Positions 27,274-35,712 are shown, counted from the stretch's first letter. The stretch: 64,000 bases of DNA from Flavobacterium quisquiliarum (GCF_019308285.1 NZ_WWEM01000036.1:75217-139216); one strand, 5' to 3'. Numbers and translations are program-made. The notes: a model not told the origin generated them from the letters alone.

Positions 27274-27645
27274 TTATATTTTTTTGTACACATTGCTCAG
27301 TTTAAGAGCAGTTGTGTCGTTAAAGTAAGTCGTGTTTTTCACTTTTACTAAACCGTCTTCAGTAGTTGTAATATCAAGCTCTAAACGTAGTTCCGGCGTT
27401 ACCTCCGGATTAATCAAAGCCATGAATTTTACATTTGCCAAAGACTGAATCATCAAGGAACTTTTAGTAATAGATTCTGTCAGTTCTTTGATAATTTGAA
27501 TCATGCAAACACCAGGCATAATAGGATTTCCGGGGAAATGTCCTTTAAAAACCTCATGTTTCTCATTGACTAAAATCGTAATATTATATTTTGAATCGGA
27601 GATTTTTTCTTCCGATAGTATTTTGTAAAAATCTTGTAAAATCAT
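27274..27645 (-). CDS. Hotdog-fold 3-hydroxyacyl-ACP dehydratase-like protein (His kept, Glu lost)
   Basis: FabZ-type protein of 123 residues. GHFPGNPIMPGVCMIQIIKEL (residues 35-55) aligns with the FabZ helix: catalytic His36 is present, but the catalytic Glu position reads Gln50. Two other hotdog genes in this locus have the opposite pattern, so a mixed complex with a split active site is plausible. Expected role: dehydration of 3-hydroxyacyl-ACP during polyene extension, in the cytoplasm. It is operonic with the three upstream beta-barrel genes. Confidence 0.8.
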   Translation of the reverse strand: MILQDFYKILSEEKISDSKYNITILVNEKHEVFKGHFPGNPIMPGVCMIQIIKELTESITKSSLMIQSLANVKFMALINPEVTPELRLELDITTTEDGLVKVKNTTYFNDTTALKLSNVYKKI

Positions 27646-27656
27646 TTTTTAAATTT

Positions 27657-28268
27657 TTATTTCTTTCCAAAAGCATATGAAACACCTATTTGAAAAGTAA
27701 AACTTGGGCTATAGTTGTTTTCTTGATAGTAATATCCGTCATTATAGCTTCCAAAATTGTCTAATATATTTGCTTTAAATCTTCCTTCTATTATTAAACC
27801 AGAAGGTAATTTGTAACCAACTCCACTTACAAAACCCAAATCTACATCTGAGTCAGAATAAGGTAAATTACTCTTTACAATAAAGTCTATTGTAGGTCCA
27901 AATTGAACCAGAAAACCTGTTTTAAAAGTAAATTTATTAATCATTCCAACCGACAAATAATCAATGCTTACATCATGATAAACATTTTGTCCAATATAGG
28001 TTCCCTCATCGTAATAATATTGCGTCTGTTCAAGATTATTGGCACCCTGTCTGCTGTAATTAATTTCAGGTTGCAGAGAATAACGTTTTGTCAGGTTGAT
28101 TTGTCCTAAAGCACCAACATAAAAATCAGGTTTAAAATCTCCGTGAAAACCTAAATTAGAAAAACCAACTCCAGCTCTTAATCCAGGTTTAAATGTTACT
28201 TGTGATTCTGTAGCATTTATGATTATAAAAAATGCAAATACCAAAAGGGCGAATTTTTTTTTCGTCAT
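27657..28268 (-). CDS. Outer-membrane beta-barrel (porin family/PorT-like), copy 3
   Basis: 203 residues with a signal peptide (ALLVFAFFIIINATESQ), then alternating strands ending in the aromatic-rich FTFQIGVSYAFGKK, as in outer-membrane barrels. It shares KPGLRAGVGFS, KPDFYVGALG, SLQPEINYSRQG and LPSGLIIEGRFK with the two upstream genes, so the three are tandem paralogues. Probable outer-membrane protein. In this locus a part in pigment placement or stabilisation can be proposed but not shown. Confidence 0.82.
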   Translation of the reverse strand: MTKKKFALLVFAFFIIINATESQVTFKPGLRAGVGFSNLGFHGDFKPDFYVGALGQINLTKRYSLQPEINYSRQGANNLEQTQYYYDEGTYIGQNVYHDVSIDYLSVGMINKFTFKTGFLVQFGPTIDFIVKSNLPYSDSDVDLGFVSGVGYKLPSGLIIEGRFKANILDNFGSYNDGYYYQENNYSPSFTFQIGVSYAFGKK

Positions 28269-28271
28269 TGT

Positions 28272-28886
28272 TTATTTTGTTTTAAAGGTATAACTGATTC
28301 CCAATTGAAAATTCATATTTGTGTTATAATCTCCAAACAAATAATAATTATTGGAGTCGTTTTGATAATAATCACTGCTCAAAACATCCAGTAGACCTTT
28401 TTTAAATCGAGCTTCAAATGTCAGTCCAGAAGGCAAAGCATAAGCAATTCCTAAAACTAAACCAAGATCATTTTGTGCTTTTCTAACGGCAAGATTGTCA
28501 TTTAACAAAATATCTAAAGTTGGTCCTGCCTGAAACTGAATTCCTTGTGGCAAAGTAAACTTATTTAGTATCGAAAGCGATAAATAATTGATGTCAAGAT
28601 CTAGATACTCTACTTTATTGGTTTGACTAGTTTCATCATAATAATTTCGCGCTACATTATTAGAACCTTGTCTGCTGTAATTAATTTCAGGTTGTAACGA
28701 GTAAATTTTAGTAATCTTGATATCAGTAAAACCACCAACATAAAAATCAGTTTTATAATCGGCATGCATTTCAGAAATAGTAGAAAAACTAAATCCGCCT
28801 CTTAAACCGGGTTTAACACTTATCTGGGCTTGTATGTTTAATACTGCGAAAAAAACAATAATAAAAAGAACGTTTTTTTTATTCAT
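28272..28886 (-). CDS. Outer-membrane beta-barrel (porin family/PorT-like), copy 2
   Basis: 204 residues. Signal peptide VLFIIVFFAVLNIQAQ, then the paralogue blocks KPGLRGGFSFS, KTDFYVGGFTDIKI, LQPEINYSRQG and LPSGLTFEARFK, and a C terminus FQLGISYTFKTK suited to BAM recognition. Only 3 bases separate it from copy 3 and 5 from copy 1, so one transcript carries all three. Divergence between copies is moderate, pointing to old duplication. Confidence 0.82.
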   Translation of the reverse strand: MNKKNVLFIIVFFAVLNIQAQISVKPGLRGGFSFSTISEMHADYKTDFYVGGFTDIKITKIYSLQPEINYSRQGSNNVARNYYDETSQTNKVEYLDLDINYLSLSILNKFTLPQGIQFQAGPTLDILLNDNLAVRKAQNDLGLVLGIAYALPSGLTFEARFKKGLLDVLSSDYYQNDSNNYYLFGDYNTNMNFQLGISYTFKTK

Positions 28887-28891
28887 GGCTT

Positions 28892-29485
28892 TTACTTCGT
28901 TTTAAATTTATAGCTGATTCCAATCTGGAAAACCTGATTCAAGATTGCATCATTAGTATAATATCCGTCGTTATTATAATAATCATAACCATAAATGTCC
29001 ACCAATCCTTGTTTGATTCTCGCTTCAAAAGTTAACCCGTTTGGCAATGTGTAACCAACTCCTCCAACTATTGAAAAGTCAAAATCTTCCGGATTCGTAT
29101 TGATGTAATTATCACTAACTTTAAAATCCAACGAAGGGCCTCCTAAAATGTGAAAACCACCACCGTTAAAGTTAAACTTTGCAACGGCTCCAAGCGTTAT
29201 ATAATTTAGCTCATACTTTTCAGAATAATAACGGCCGTTTTCAAAATATCTTCCTTCATCTCCTTGTCTGGAATAATTTATCTCTGGTTGAAGAGAGAAA
29301 AATTTATTAAATCTAATATCTACCAACCCACCAATATAAAAATCAGTTTTAGAGCTATTATCATCTATATTGGTTAAAGTTGAGATATTTAATCCGCCTC
29401 TTAAACCTGGATTAACTCTTACTTGCGCTTCTGAAGATTGAATTCCGAAGAACAAAACAAATGCAATTACCACAAAATTTCTCAT
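28892..29485 (-). CDS. Outer-membrane beta-barrel (porin family/PorT-like), copy 1
   Basis: 197 residues. Signal peptide VVIAFVLFFGIQSSEAQ, then NPGLRGGLNIST, KTDFYIGGLVDIRF, LQPEINYSRQG and LPNGLTFEARIK, ending FQIGISYKFKTK. It is first of the tandem trio and closest to the lipoprotein and lolA genes, which fits an envelope export block inside the pigment locus. Confidence 0.82.
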   Translation of the reverse strand: MRNFVVIAFVLFFGIQSSEAQVRVNPGLRGGLNISTLTNIDDNSSKTDFYIGGLVDIRFNKFFSLQPEINYSRQGDEGRYFENGRYYSEKYELNYITLGAVAKFNFNGGGFHILGGPSLDFKVSDNYINTNPEDFDFSIVGGVGYTLPNGLTFEARIKQGLVDIYGYDYYNNDGYYTNDAILNQVFQIGISYKFKTK

Positions 29486-29522
29486 TCCTAATTGATTTAA
29501 AGTTTATGATTAGTTTAATTTT

Positions 29523-30158
29523 CTATTCTGATTTAAAGTAATTCAGCTCAATTTTTAGTTTAATATTCTGATGAATTATCTGAATCTTTTCAGCAAAAAT
29601 ATTGTTTTCTGAACTGAAAAACAGTGTAAATTTTTCTTTTGTTTTAGAAGCATGAACGATCTTTTCTAGTTTTTGATCTTTTTTGGAGATGAAAATATAG
29701 TTGTCGCGTTTGCCGTCTTTTGATTTATAAATTTCAGCTGACTCATTTTCAAACTGTTCCTGAATCGCATATTTCTTTTTTAAAAGCAGACGAAAATCTT
29801 CTTTTAAAGTATTGATTAATATTTTTCGGTCTAATTCTGAAACGATAGAATTGACTTTAAAATCGGTTTCAGAAATTTCAAAATCCATTAATTTATTTCC
29901 GAATTCTGTAGTGAAAACAACACGATGTGTAGTGTCGTTTATTTTCTTGGCAATAAAAATTCCAGATAATTCATTTCCGTAAACGCTGATATTAGTTTTA
30001 TAAACATAATCGGTTTTTGAATCGGAGAAATAAGGAACCGTATAAGACGTTTGGTCTAATTTTTTAGGTGTATAGTTTTTTGTAACCGAACCGCAAGAGA
30101 CGAATACAAGAGCTAAAACGAAATTAATTAGTAAAAACTGAATCGTCGATTTTTGCAT
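29523..30158 (-). CDS. Lipoprotein of the pigment locus
   Basis: 211 residues with a lipoprotein signal ending VFVSCGSVTKNY (lipid Cys near 22). The mature part is rich in beta strands (FIAKKINDTTHRVVFTTEFG, MDFEIS) and shows no catalytic motif. Aryl polyene loci carry a lipoprotein beside lolA, and this one overlaps the 3' end of the lolA-like gene by 35 bases, so they are translated together. It could accept cargo from the LolA-like carrier at the outer membrane, as LolB does. Confidence 0.75.
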   Translation of the reverse strand: MQKSTIQFLLINFVLALVFVSCGSVTKNYTPKKLDQTSYTVPYFSDSKTDYVYKTNISVYGNELSGIFIAKKINDTTHRVVFTTEFGNKLMDFEISETDFKVNSIVSELDRKILINTLKEDFRLLLKKKYAIQEQFENESAEIYKSKDGKRDNYIFISKKDQKLEKIVHASKTKEKFTLFFSSENNIFAEKIQIIHQNIKLKIELNYFKSE

Positions 30159-30750
30159 TGATTACTTTATTTTTAAGTACAATTCGGGTATAATCTTCAG
30201 ATGATTCTAACAATTTTACCTGAACTACAGTTGCTTCTTCTTTGTCGAAAGTCAGTTCAATTTGTTTGATGTATTTTTTCAGCGTCGCATCTTTCGGAAT
30301 AAATTTTGCCAGATTTTGACCTTTAACTTTGAAATAAGAAATCGTAAATTCTTTATCATCAAACATATTTCCACTTACGCTTCCCACAATTAATTTATTG
30401 ATGCGGGCAAAGATTTTGCTGTTGCCAATATCAACGGCGCTTTTCTTTCCTTCGTCGTTAATTAGGATTTTCCCGTTTTTAAAAGTAATGCTGTAATTGT
30501 ATGGTTTTTTGTATTGCCATTGTAAAAGAGCAGGTTCTTTAAAAACCATTTTTCCAGATGTTTCAATATCTTTTGATAAAAAATCCAAATGTTTGTACTG
30601 AACAAAATCGGTACTAAGTGTTTTGATTTTTTTAGCTACAACATTTACGTCTTCTTTAAATTGCGCAATTTCTGCAGTAGTCATTTTCTGCTCCTGAGCA
30701 AATAAACTACCTGAAATAAAAAGAATTAGTAGAGCTATTTTAGTTTTCAT
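30124..30750 (-). CDS. LolA-like outer-membrane lipoprotein carrier
   Basis: Periplasmic carrier of acylated cargo. Signal peptide MKTKIALLILFISGSLFAQE, then the LolA pattern: LSTDFVQYKHLDFLSKDIET, GKMVFKEPALLQWQYKKPYN and FKVKGQNL. I start at the ATG at 30750 (209 residues). The frame runs on to 30801, but that part is repeat-derived and would sit in front of a good signal peptide. In a pigment locus it may ferry the pigment or a pigment-lipid rather than lipoproteins. Confidence 0.88.
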   Translation of the reverse strand: MKTKIALLILFISGSLFAQEQKMTTAEIAQFKEDVNVVAKKIKTLSTDFVQYKHLDFLSKDIETSGKMVFKEPALLQWQYKKPYNYSITFKNGKILINDEGKKSAVDIGNSKIFARINKLIVGSVSGNMFDDKEFTISYFKVKGQNLAKFIPKDATLKKYIKQIELTFDKEEATVVQVKLLESSEDYTRIVLKNKVINAKIDDSVFTN

Positions 30751-30777
30751 ATTTTTTAAATTATGCTTTGTTTTTTC

Positions 30778-30864
30778 GCCACGAATTGCACCAATTTTCA
30801 CGAATTTTTAATTTAATAAAATCCGTTTAAATCCGCGTCTTCGCGATAGCGAATCTGTTTCACC
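30778..30864. repeat. Degraded GCCACGAATT-family element
   Basis: CGCCACGAATTGCACC then TTTTCACGAATTTTT, followed by a small palindrome TTCGCGATAGCGAA (30840-30853). It occupies the gap between the deacetylase and lolA-like genes. Confidence 0.5.
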
Positions 30865-30869
30865 CGCGT

Positions 30870-31646
30870 TCAATTTTCATAAGCTTTAAGATTTAAAAGT
30901 TCTTCGATTGAAACGACCTGATAATTATTTTGCTGTAAAAATTGCAAAAACTGTTCCAAGACCAAAACAGAGTGTTCGCCTGTATCATGCAAAAGTACGA
31001 TTCCGCCGGGAGAAACCCGTTTTGTAATTCGGTTTAAAATCAATTCCTGATTTTTGGTTCCGCCGTCAAGAGAACGAATATTCCAGCCAATTGTTTTGTG
31101 TCCGGTAATTTTTAACGCTCTTCTAATAGATGGCGTTGTAACTCCATAAGGCGGACGAAAAAAGTTGATTTTTCTTGAAGTGAATTTTTCCAACAATTTA
31201 TCCGTTTTACGAAGTTCTTCAGTTATTTTGTCTTCATGATAAAAATCAAAAAACTTAGAATGACTGTAAGAATGATTTCCAACTAAATGACCTTCATCAA
31301 TTACTTTTTGAAGAATTTCGGGATATATCTCGATATTTTTTCCAATACAGAAAAAAGTGGCGCTAGCATTATATTTTTTCAAAAGTTCTAAAACTTCTAA
31401 AGTATAAGTGCTTGGACCATCATCAAAAGTAAGCGCAATTTTTTTCTCTCTTTCTAATGGATTATTACAATAGGCTTTTACATGATAATTAGAAGAAATT
31501 CTCGAAGAACCAACAGCATTTATTCCAATCCACAGCAAAACTACAGCCCAATAATACCATATATTCATTGGCATAATAAAGTTCGCTAGAAACATTAAAA
31601 GCAATAAAAGGATAAAAAATATCGAGATGTTTTTATGCGTTATCAT
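30870..31646 (-). CDS. NodB-like polysaccharide deacetylase
   Basis: Membrane-anchored (two hydrophobic segments in residues 8-45) with an external NodB homology domain. The catalytic motifs are present: ALTFDDGPST (metal Asp pair), VGNHSYSHSKFFDF (HxxxH), FFRPPYGVTT (motif 3) and GIVLLHDTG (motif 5). It probably removes acetyl groups from a glycan, although some family members act on other acyl amides or esters. It overlaps the ketosynthase-like gene by 4 bases (ATGA), so it is translated as part of the pigment operon. Its substrate there is unexplained. Confidence 0.85.
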   Translation of the reverse strand: MITHKNISIFFILLLLLMFLANFIMPMNIWYYWAVVLLWIGINAVGSSRISSNYHVKAYCNNPLEREKKIALTFDDGPSTYTLEVLELLKKYNASATFFCIGKNIEIYPEILQKVIDEGHLVGNHSYSHSKFFDFYHEDKITEELRKTDKLLEKFTSRKINFFRPPYGVTTPSIRRALKITGHKTIGWNIRSLDGGTKNQELILNRITKRVSPGGIVLLHDTGEHSVLVLEQFLQFLQQNNYQVVSIEELLNLKAYEN

Positions 31647-32707
31647 TTGGATAGTAACGTAAAACTATGATTTTTTCCGCTTAATTGATTGTATAATAAA
31701 ATGGTTTTGTAAGCAGGTTTTGTAAGCGAATTTACTTTTACGATTTCAGGAACTTCCTGTGTTTTTAAAATTTTAGAAGCCATCCAAAAAGCAAAAGCCG
31801 AAGCCGTATCGTATTCGCCACTCAAATGTTTGTAATATAAAACAGGAGTTTGTGCAAAAGCATTTTCAGCCAGATTTCTGTAATAATTTTCAAAATCTAC
31901 ATTTCCATCAAAACCTAAAACTAAAGCATCGATATCTGAAATTTCTAAATGATTCGATTTCAAAAACGATTTTATTTCGTTTTCAACTTCATTAACTTCC
32001 AGTGTATTTACAATAGAAACATCTAAAAGTTCAGCGTAAGTATTGTCTTTTTTTTCATTTTCTAAAACAAAAAAACTGGCACCTTCACCATAAACGGCAC
32101 CGCTTGTTTTAGAAGTCAGGACATCATAAGGCGCAGTATTATCGGCTTTAATGCGTCCGTTTAATTTGAAAAGAGCAGTCGTATAATCTCCGTTTTCGTC
32201 AACGCCTCCCACTAAAATGGAATTCGCTTCGTCTTCTTCAATCTGCATTTTAGCATCAATCAAAGCCGATTCAAAAGATACGGCACCATTTACATATGTA
32301 AAATTATAACCTTTACATTGCTGTAAAAGCGCAATCTGAGCACCAACTGTATTGTGAGTTGACTGAATGAAAGAAGTCGGAGTTAAAAACTCTTCTTTAT
32401 TATCTAAAATACTTTTCAGGAATTTTTCAGAATCTTCGATGCATCCCAAACCTGTTCCGGTAATGATAGCATCGACACTTTCTACATTGGCGTCTTTCAT
32501 GGCCAGGGCAGAAGCAACAATTCCGTTTTTCACCCCTTTTGCCATTCTTCGGCTTGCCGCCGGAGAAATATATTCTTTGTATGCCGGCGTTATAATTGCC
32601 AGTACATTTTCATCGTGATTTACATTGGCTTCTTCCAAAAAAACAGTATCAAATGTTTTTTGAGTCGAAATACAGCCTACTCCATTTATATATGTTTTTT
32701 TTGTCAT
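31643..32707 (-). CDS. Ketosynthase-like chain length factor (active site lost)
   Basis: 354-residue thiolase-fold protein aligned with beta-ketoacyl synthases, but without catalytic residues. The nucleophile position reads YVNGAVSFESA (Val143 where Cys belongs), and the HGT and KxxGH histidine motifs are replaced by GFDGN and HLSGEYDTA. Such proteins pair with an active ketosynthase as chain length factor. The active KS gene lies directly upstream, its stop overlapping this ATG, which is the classical KS-CLF arrangement. Aryl polyene systems use a KS:CLF heterocomplex to set polyene length. Confidence 0.85.
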   Translation of the reverse strand: MTKKTYINGVGCISTQKTFDTVFLEEANVNHDENVLAIITPAYKEYISPAASRRMAKGVKNGIVASALAMKDANVESVDAIITGTGLGCIEDSEKFLKSILDNKEEFLTPTSFIQSTHNTVGAQIALLQQCKGYNFTYVNGAVSFESALIDAKMQIEEDEANSILVGGVDENGDYTTALFKLNGRIKADNTAPYDVLTSKTSGAVYGEGASFFVLENEKKDNTYAELLDVSIVNTLEVNEVENEIKSFLKSNHLEISDIDALVLGFDGNVDFENYYRNLAENAFAQTPVLYYKHLSGEYDTASAFAFWMASKILKTQEVPEIVKVNSLTKPAYKTILLYNQLSGKNHSFTLLSK

Positions 32708-33906
32708 TAGCTTTTTGAAAATATAAGGGTTGAACAGTTTCCTCCAAATCCAAAAGAGTTGGATAAAACGTGTTCTATGTTTTTATTTTTTAAATATGTC
32801 TGTGGTGTTAAATCGAATTCCTCCATCTGCGTTTCGAAATTCAAATTCGGATAAACTACATTATTCTGAAGAGACAAAACACTGTAAACCGCTTCAATTG
32901 CGGCTGCTGCTGCTAACGTATGCCCTGTAAATGGTTTTGTAGAACTAAAATCAGGCACTTTTTCGTCTTCGTAAATTCTTTTTAAAGCTCTTCCTTCAGA
33001 TAAATCGTTGTTTGGCGTTGCAGTTCCGTGAACGTTGATATAATCAATTTGAGAAGGTTTTAAACCCGAAACTTCAAAAGCTTTTTTCATTGCCAGATAA
33101 GCGCCATCTCCATTTTCTGAAGAAGCTGTTTGATGATAAGCATCATTTGCATTTCCATAACCAGAAACTCTTGCCAGCACTTTTTTGTTTTGTTTGGCAA
33201 CAATTTCATCCGATTCTAAAACCAAAAATGCTGCTGCTTCGCCAAGGTTTAATCCTTTTCTGTTATTGTCAAAAGGTTTGTTGTAATAGTCAGATAAAAT
33301 CATCAAAGTCTTAAATCCGTTGATGGTGAATTTTGACAAAGCATCGGCTCCGCCTACAATAACTCGATCCAGTTTTCCGGTTTTGATTAATCTTGCGCCC
33401 AGCATAATCGAATTGGCAGCTGATGAACAAGCTGTACTGATAGTAGAAACCATTCCTTTTAAACCTAATTCTTCGGCAATCTTTTCTGCAACATCGCCGC
33501 CGTCATGACAGGTAATATATTTTACCAATTCTGGTTTTTCGAAATAATCGTAATAATGTTTTTCCGTCATGTCCATTCCGCCTACACTTGTAGCCGAAAT
33601 AAGTCCCGTTCTAAATTCATTGATAGAGGTAATGCCGGCATTTTCGACAGCTTGTTTTGCTGCCAAAGTACCAATCATAGCAGTTCTCGAAAAATTATTA
33701 TCGTCGTTTAATTGCAGTTCGCTGATGAGGTCGTCATTCGTTTTTTTGATTTCACCAACTTTGATAACATCAGCATGAACTGTAGAAATATTGGAGATAC
33801 GAGAAATCCCGATTTTATTTTCGATTAACGAAAGATAATTCTCCTCAACCGAATTCCCGATTGCAGAGATAATTCCCATTCCCGTTATTGCAACACCTTT
33901 TGCCAT
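32707..33906 (-). CDS. Beta-ketoacyl-ACP synthase II-type (active KS, partner of CLF)
   Basis: 399 residues with a full Cys-His-His triad: Cys160 in STACSSAANS, His293 in VHGTATPNND and His329 in KPFTGHTLAAAA. It condenses acyl and malonyl-ACP in polyene elongation. Its stop overlaps the start of the CLF-like gene, so the pair is probably made in equal amounts. Upstream is a 139-base hairpin-rich gap before the ACP gene. Confidence 0.92.
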   Translation of the reverse strand: MAKGVAITGMGIISAIGNSVEENYLSLIENKIGISRISNISTVHADVIKVGEIKKTNDDLISELQLNDDNNFSRTAMIGTLAAKQAVENAGITSINEFRTGLISATSVGGMDMTEKHYYDYFEKPELVKYITCHDGGDVAEKIAEELGLKGMVSTISTACSSAANSIMLGARLIKTGKLDRVIVGGADALSKFTINGFKTLMILSDYYNKPFDNNRKGLNLGEAAAFLVLESDEIVAKQNKKVLARVSGYGNANDAYHQTASSENGDGAYLAMKKAFEVSGLKPSQIDYINVHGTATPNNDLSEGRALKRIYEDEKVPDFSSTKPFTGHTLAAAAAIEAVYSVLSLQNNVVYPNLNFETQMEEFDLTPQTYLKNKNIEHVLSNSFGFGGNCSTLIFSKS

Positions 33907-33939
33907 TTTAGATTTATGATTTTAGATTGTAGATTCTAG

Positions 33940-34026
33940 AACTTTGTCAAAGTTTCAAACTTTGACAAAGTTGACGGATTTTTAAACCATTCTAGATTTT
34001 AGATTTTCAACTGGAATCTAAAATCT
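33940..34026. repeat. Double hairpin between ACP and KS genes
   Basis: Hairpin A: AACTTTGTCAAAGTT / AACTTTGACAAAGTT (33940-33972, 15-base arms, three-base loop). Hairpin B: TAGATTTTAGATT / AATCTAAAATCTA (33993-34026, 13-base arms). Both interrupt an otherwise tightly packed operon and could trim or pause the transcript, changing the ACP to KS ratio. Hairpin A belongs to the same family as 16172-16198. Confidence 0.75.
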
Positions 34027-34045
34027 AAAGTCTAAAATCTGAAAT

Positions 34046-34303
34046 CTATTTAGTTCTGTTAGCGCTAATATACGCTGCCATAGTTTCGATTGACTGGAAA
34101 ATAGTTTTTCCTTCTTTAGGATCTACTAATTTAATTCCGTAATCTTTATCTAAAATCACGATCAATTCAAGTGCATCAATTGAGTCTAAACCTAAACCAT
34201 CTCCAAACAAAGGATCGTTATCAGCAATGTCTTCAACTGCGATATCTTCAAGGTTTAGAGTCGTGATAATTTTGTTTTTCAATTCTTCTTTTAATGCTTC
34301 CAT
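34046..34303 (-). CDS. Acyl carrier protein (pigment locus, copy 1)
   Basis: 85-residue ACP with the phosphopantetheine site at Ser41 in GLGLDSIDALEL. The acidic helical body is usual. It carries growing acyl chains for the neighbouring ketosynthases. It follows the degenerate KS-like gene by 2 bases. A second ACP is at 45177-45431, so polyene and dialkylresorcinol arms may each use their own carrier. Confidence 0.93.
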   Translation of the reverse strand: MEALKEELKNKIITTLNLEDIAVEDIADNDPLFGDGLGLDSIDALELIVILDKDYGIKLVDPKEGKTIFQSIETMAAYISANRTK

Positions 34304-34305
34304 GC

Positions 34306-34923
34306 TTATTTATTGTATAATGTATTGATAGTTTCGTTTGTAAATTTTGTATTTTCTTCTTTGCTGATGGTGCAAAGAAAAGCTTTATAATCGTCTTTAA
34401 AAAACTCTACCCAGCCGCACAAAACCATATCTGCTTTATTCGTATTCAAAAGAATATCCGAATAATTAGACATAAATTCTGTGTTAAAGGTGTCAAATAT
34501 AAAGAAAGAATTTTCACTTTTCAGCTGATGACGGATACTTATTTCGCCCAGACAAATATTTGGCAGTGTATAAACGAAAACCGCCGGACTAGGAAAATAG
34601 TTTTGTTTGTCTGAAATCGATTCCTGATATTTTACATCGGTATCTAAACTCGACGATTTATTGGCCAAAACCAAAGCAATATTATTTTCTTCTTCAGTTG
34701 AAGTTATCGGACTCAAAAGCAATTCTGATCCTAGAAAAGCCAGTTTGCTCAAAGCATCCATTTTGAAAAACTTTGAATACTGCATTTCAAAATTACGATA
34801 AGCCTGTTTAGAAAAATCAGCAAAATCGGTTGGTTCAATTTTGAAAACAGAAGTTCCGTTCAAAACAATTTCGTTGTTTTGAATGGTGATGTAGGATTGT
34901 ATGTTGGTTTTGTTTTGAGTCAT
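34306..34923 (-). CDS. Truncated ketosynthase-like protein without active site
   Basis: 205 residues resembling only the N-terminal half of a ketosynthase. MDALSKLAFLGSELLL, NNIALVLANKSSSLDTDVKY and PSPAVFVYTLPNICLGEISI are the recognisable blocks. Where the catalytic Cys block should be it reads FFIFDTFNTEF, with no Cys, and the histidine half is absent. The gene ends normally and is packed with the ACP gene, so it looks like a maintained short family rather than a decay product. It may be a structural partner of a KS or ACP. Confidence 0.75.
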   Translation of the reverse strand: MTQNKTNIQSYITIQNNEIVLNGTSVFKIEPTDFADFSKQAYRNFEMQYSKFFKMDALSKLAFLGSELLLSPITSTEEENNIALVLANKSSSLDTDVKYQESISDKQNYFPSPAVFVYTLPNICLGEISIRHQLKSENSFFIFDTFNTEFMSNYSDILLNTNKADMVLCGWVEFFKDDYKAFLCTISKEENTKFTNETINTLYNK

Positions 34924-34942
34924 TTTTTAATAAAGAATTCAG

Positions 34943-35626
34943 TTATGAAGTCCAAAGATGAATAATTTTATTTACTTTCCATTTCCCAGTTTTATTTTCA
35001 ATTATGACTAGAAAACCTCTTCCGCATTTTCCTCCTCCACATGAAGCTCCAACCGTTAAAATTCCTTTTGTTTTTGTTTGATCAAATTGAATTCTGGATA
35101 TAAAAACTGTTCCAACAGGTATCACAGAATTACTCATGTCGTTTAAGTCCCAATATTTTTCATTAGAATATTTGGAAGCTTTTTCAAAATGAAACTTTTT
35201 GTTGTTTTTAAAAGGCTTTAAGTCAAAGGTATATTCTTCTGATTCTTTTATAGTGTCGTATTTGTAATCTGAAAGATCAATTTCTTTTTGAATCATTTCT
35301 GTTTCAAGAGCGCTTATTTTTGTTATTGTATCATAAACACCAATTAATATTCTGGCTTTATCGTTTTTGATACTATCTCGATAATGCCAATATTTTTTTA
35401 ATTCTTTATGATATCCAATAGTATCTTCTTTATTGGTTTTAAAATCTCTTTTTGGCATTGGTGGGGGAGTAACAATTCTCCTATCCATATAAATAGAATC
35501 GACAATTTCTACAAAGACACTATTTAAAACCTGTTTTTCAAAATCAGATTCAGACACTTCTTTCTTTTTACATCCAAAAGATGAAAGAAGAACTAGAGTT
35601 ATAAATATGAATTTTGATAGTTTCAT
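34943..35626 (-). CDS. Lipoprotein of unknown function inside the pigment locus
   Basis: 227 residues. Lipoprotein signal ending LLSSFGCKKKE (lipid Cys near 19), a charged middle, and near the C terminus a glycine/cysteine cluster GASCGGGKCGRGFLV. I do not recognise the family. It lies between two ketosynthase genes but is set off by an 86-base gap holding a hairpin, so it may be a later insertion with its own expression. Confidence 0.65.
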   Translation of the reverse strand: MKLSKFIFITLVLLSSFGCKKKEVSESDFEKQVLNSVFVEIVDSIYMDRRIVTPPPMPKRDFKTNKEDTIGYHKELKKYWHYRDSIKNDKARILIGVYDTITKISALETEMIQKEIDLSDYKYDTIKESEEYTFDLKPFKNNKKFHFEKASKYSNEKYWDLNDMSNSVIPVGTVFISRIQFDQTKTKGILTVGASCGGGKCGRGFLVIIENKTGKWKVNKIIHLWTS

Positions 35627-35682
35627 TTATGTTTAAATATTTTGAACTCTCAAGATTTTCTTGCAAGTTGGGTTTTATTTTG

Positions 35683-35707
35683 AACTGTTCGGAATTTCCG
35701 AACAGTT
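35683..35707. repeat. Near-perfect palindrome between KS and lipoprotein genes
   Basis: AACTGTTCGGAA / TTCCGAACAGTT, 12-base arms with a one-base centre, then GTTTTTTAC on the plus strand. It lies 5 bases past the ketosynthase stop on the minus strand, where no T run follows. It could be an RNA hairpin or a protein-binding palindrome. Confidence 0.7.
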
Positions 35708-35712
35708 GTTTT

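Noticed and set aside
31643..32707. Active ketosynthase
   Set aside because: The Cys and both His motifs are replaced; it fits a chain length factor.
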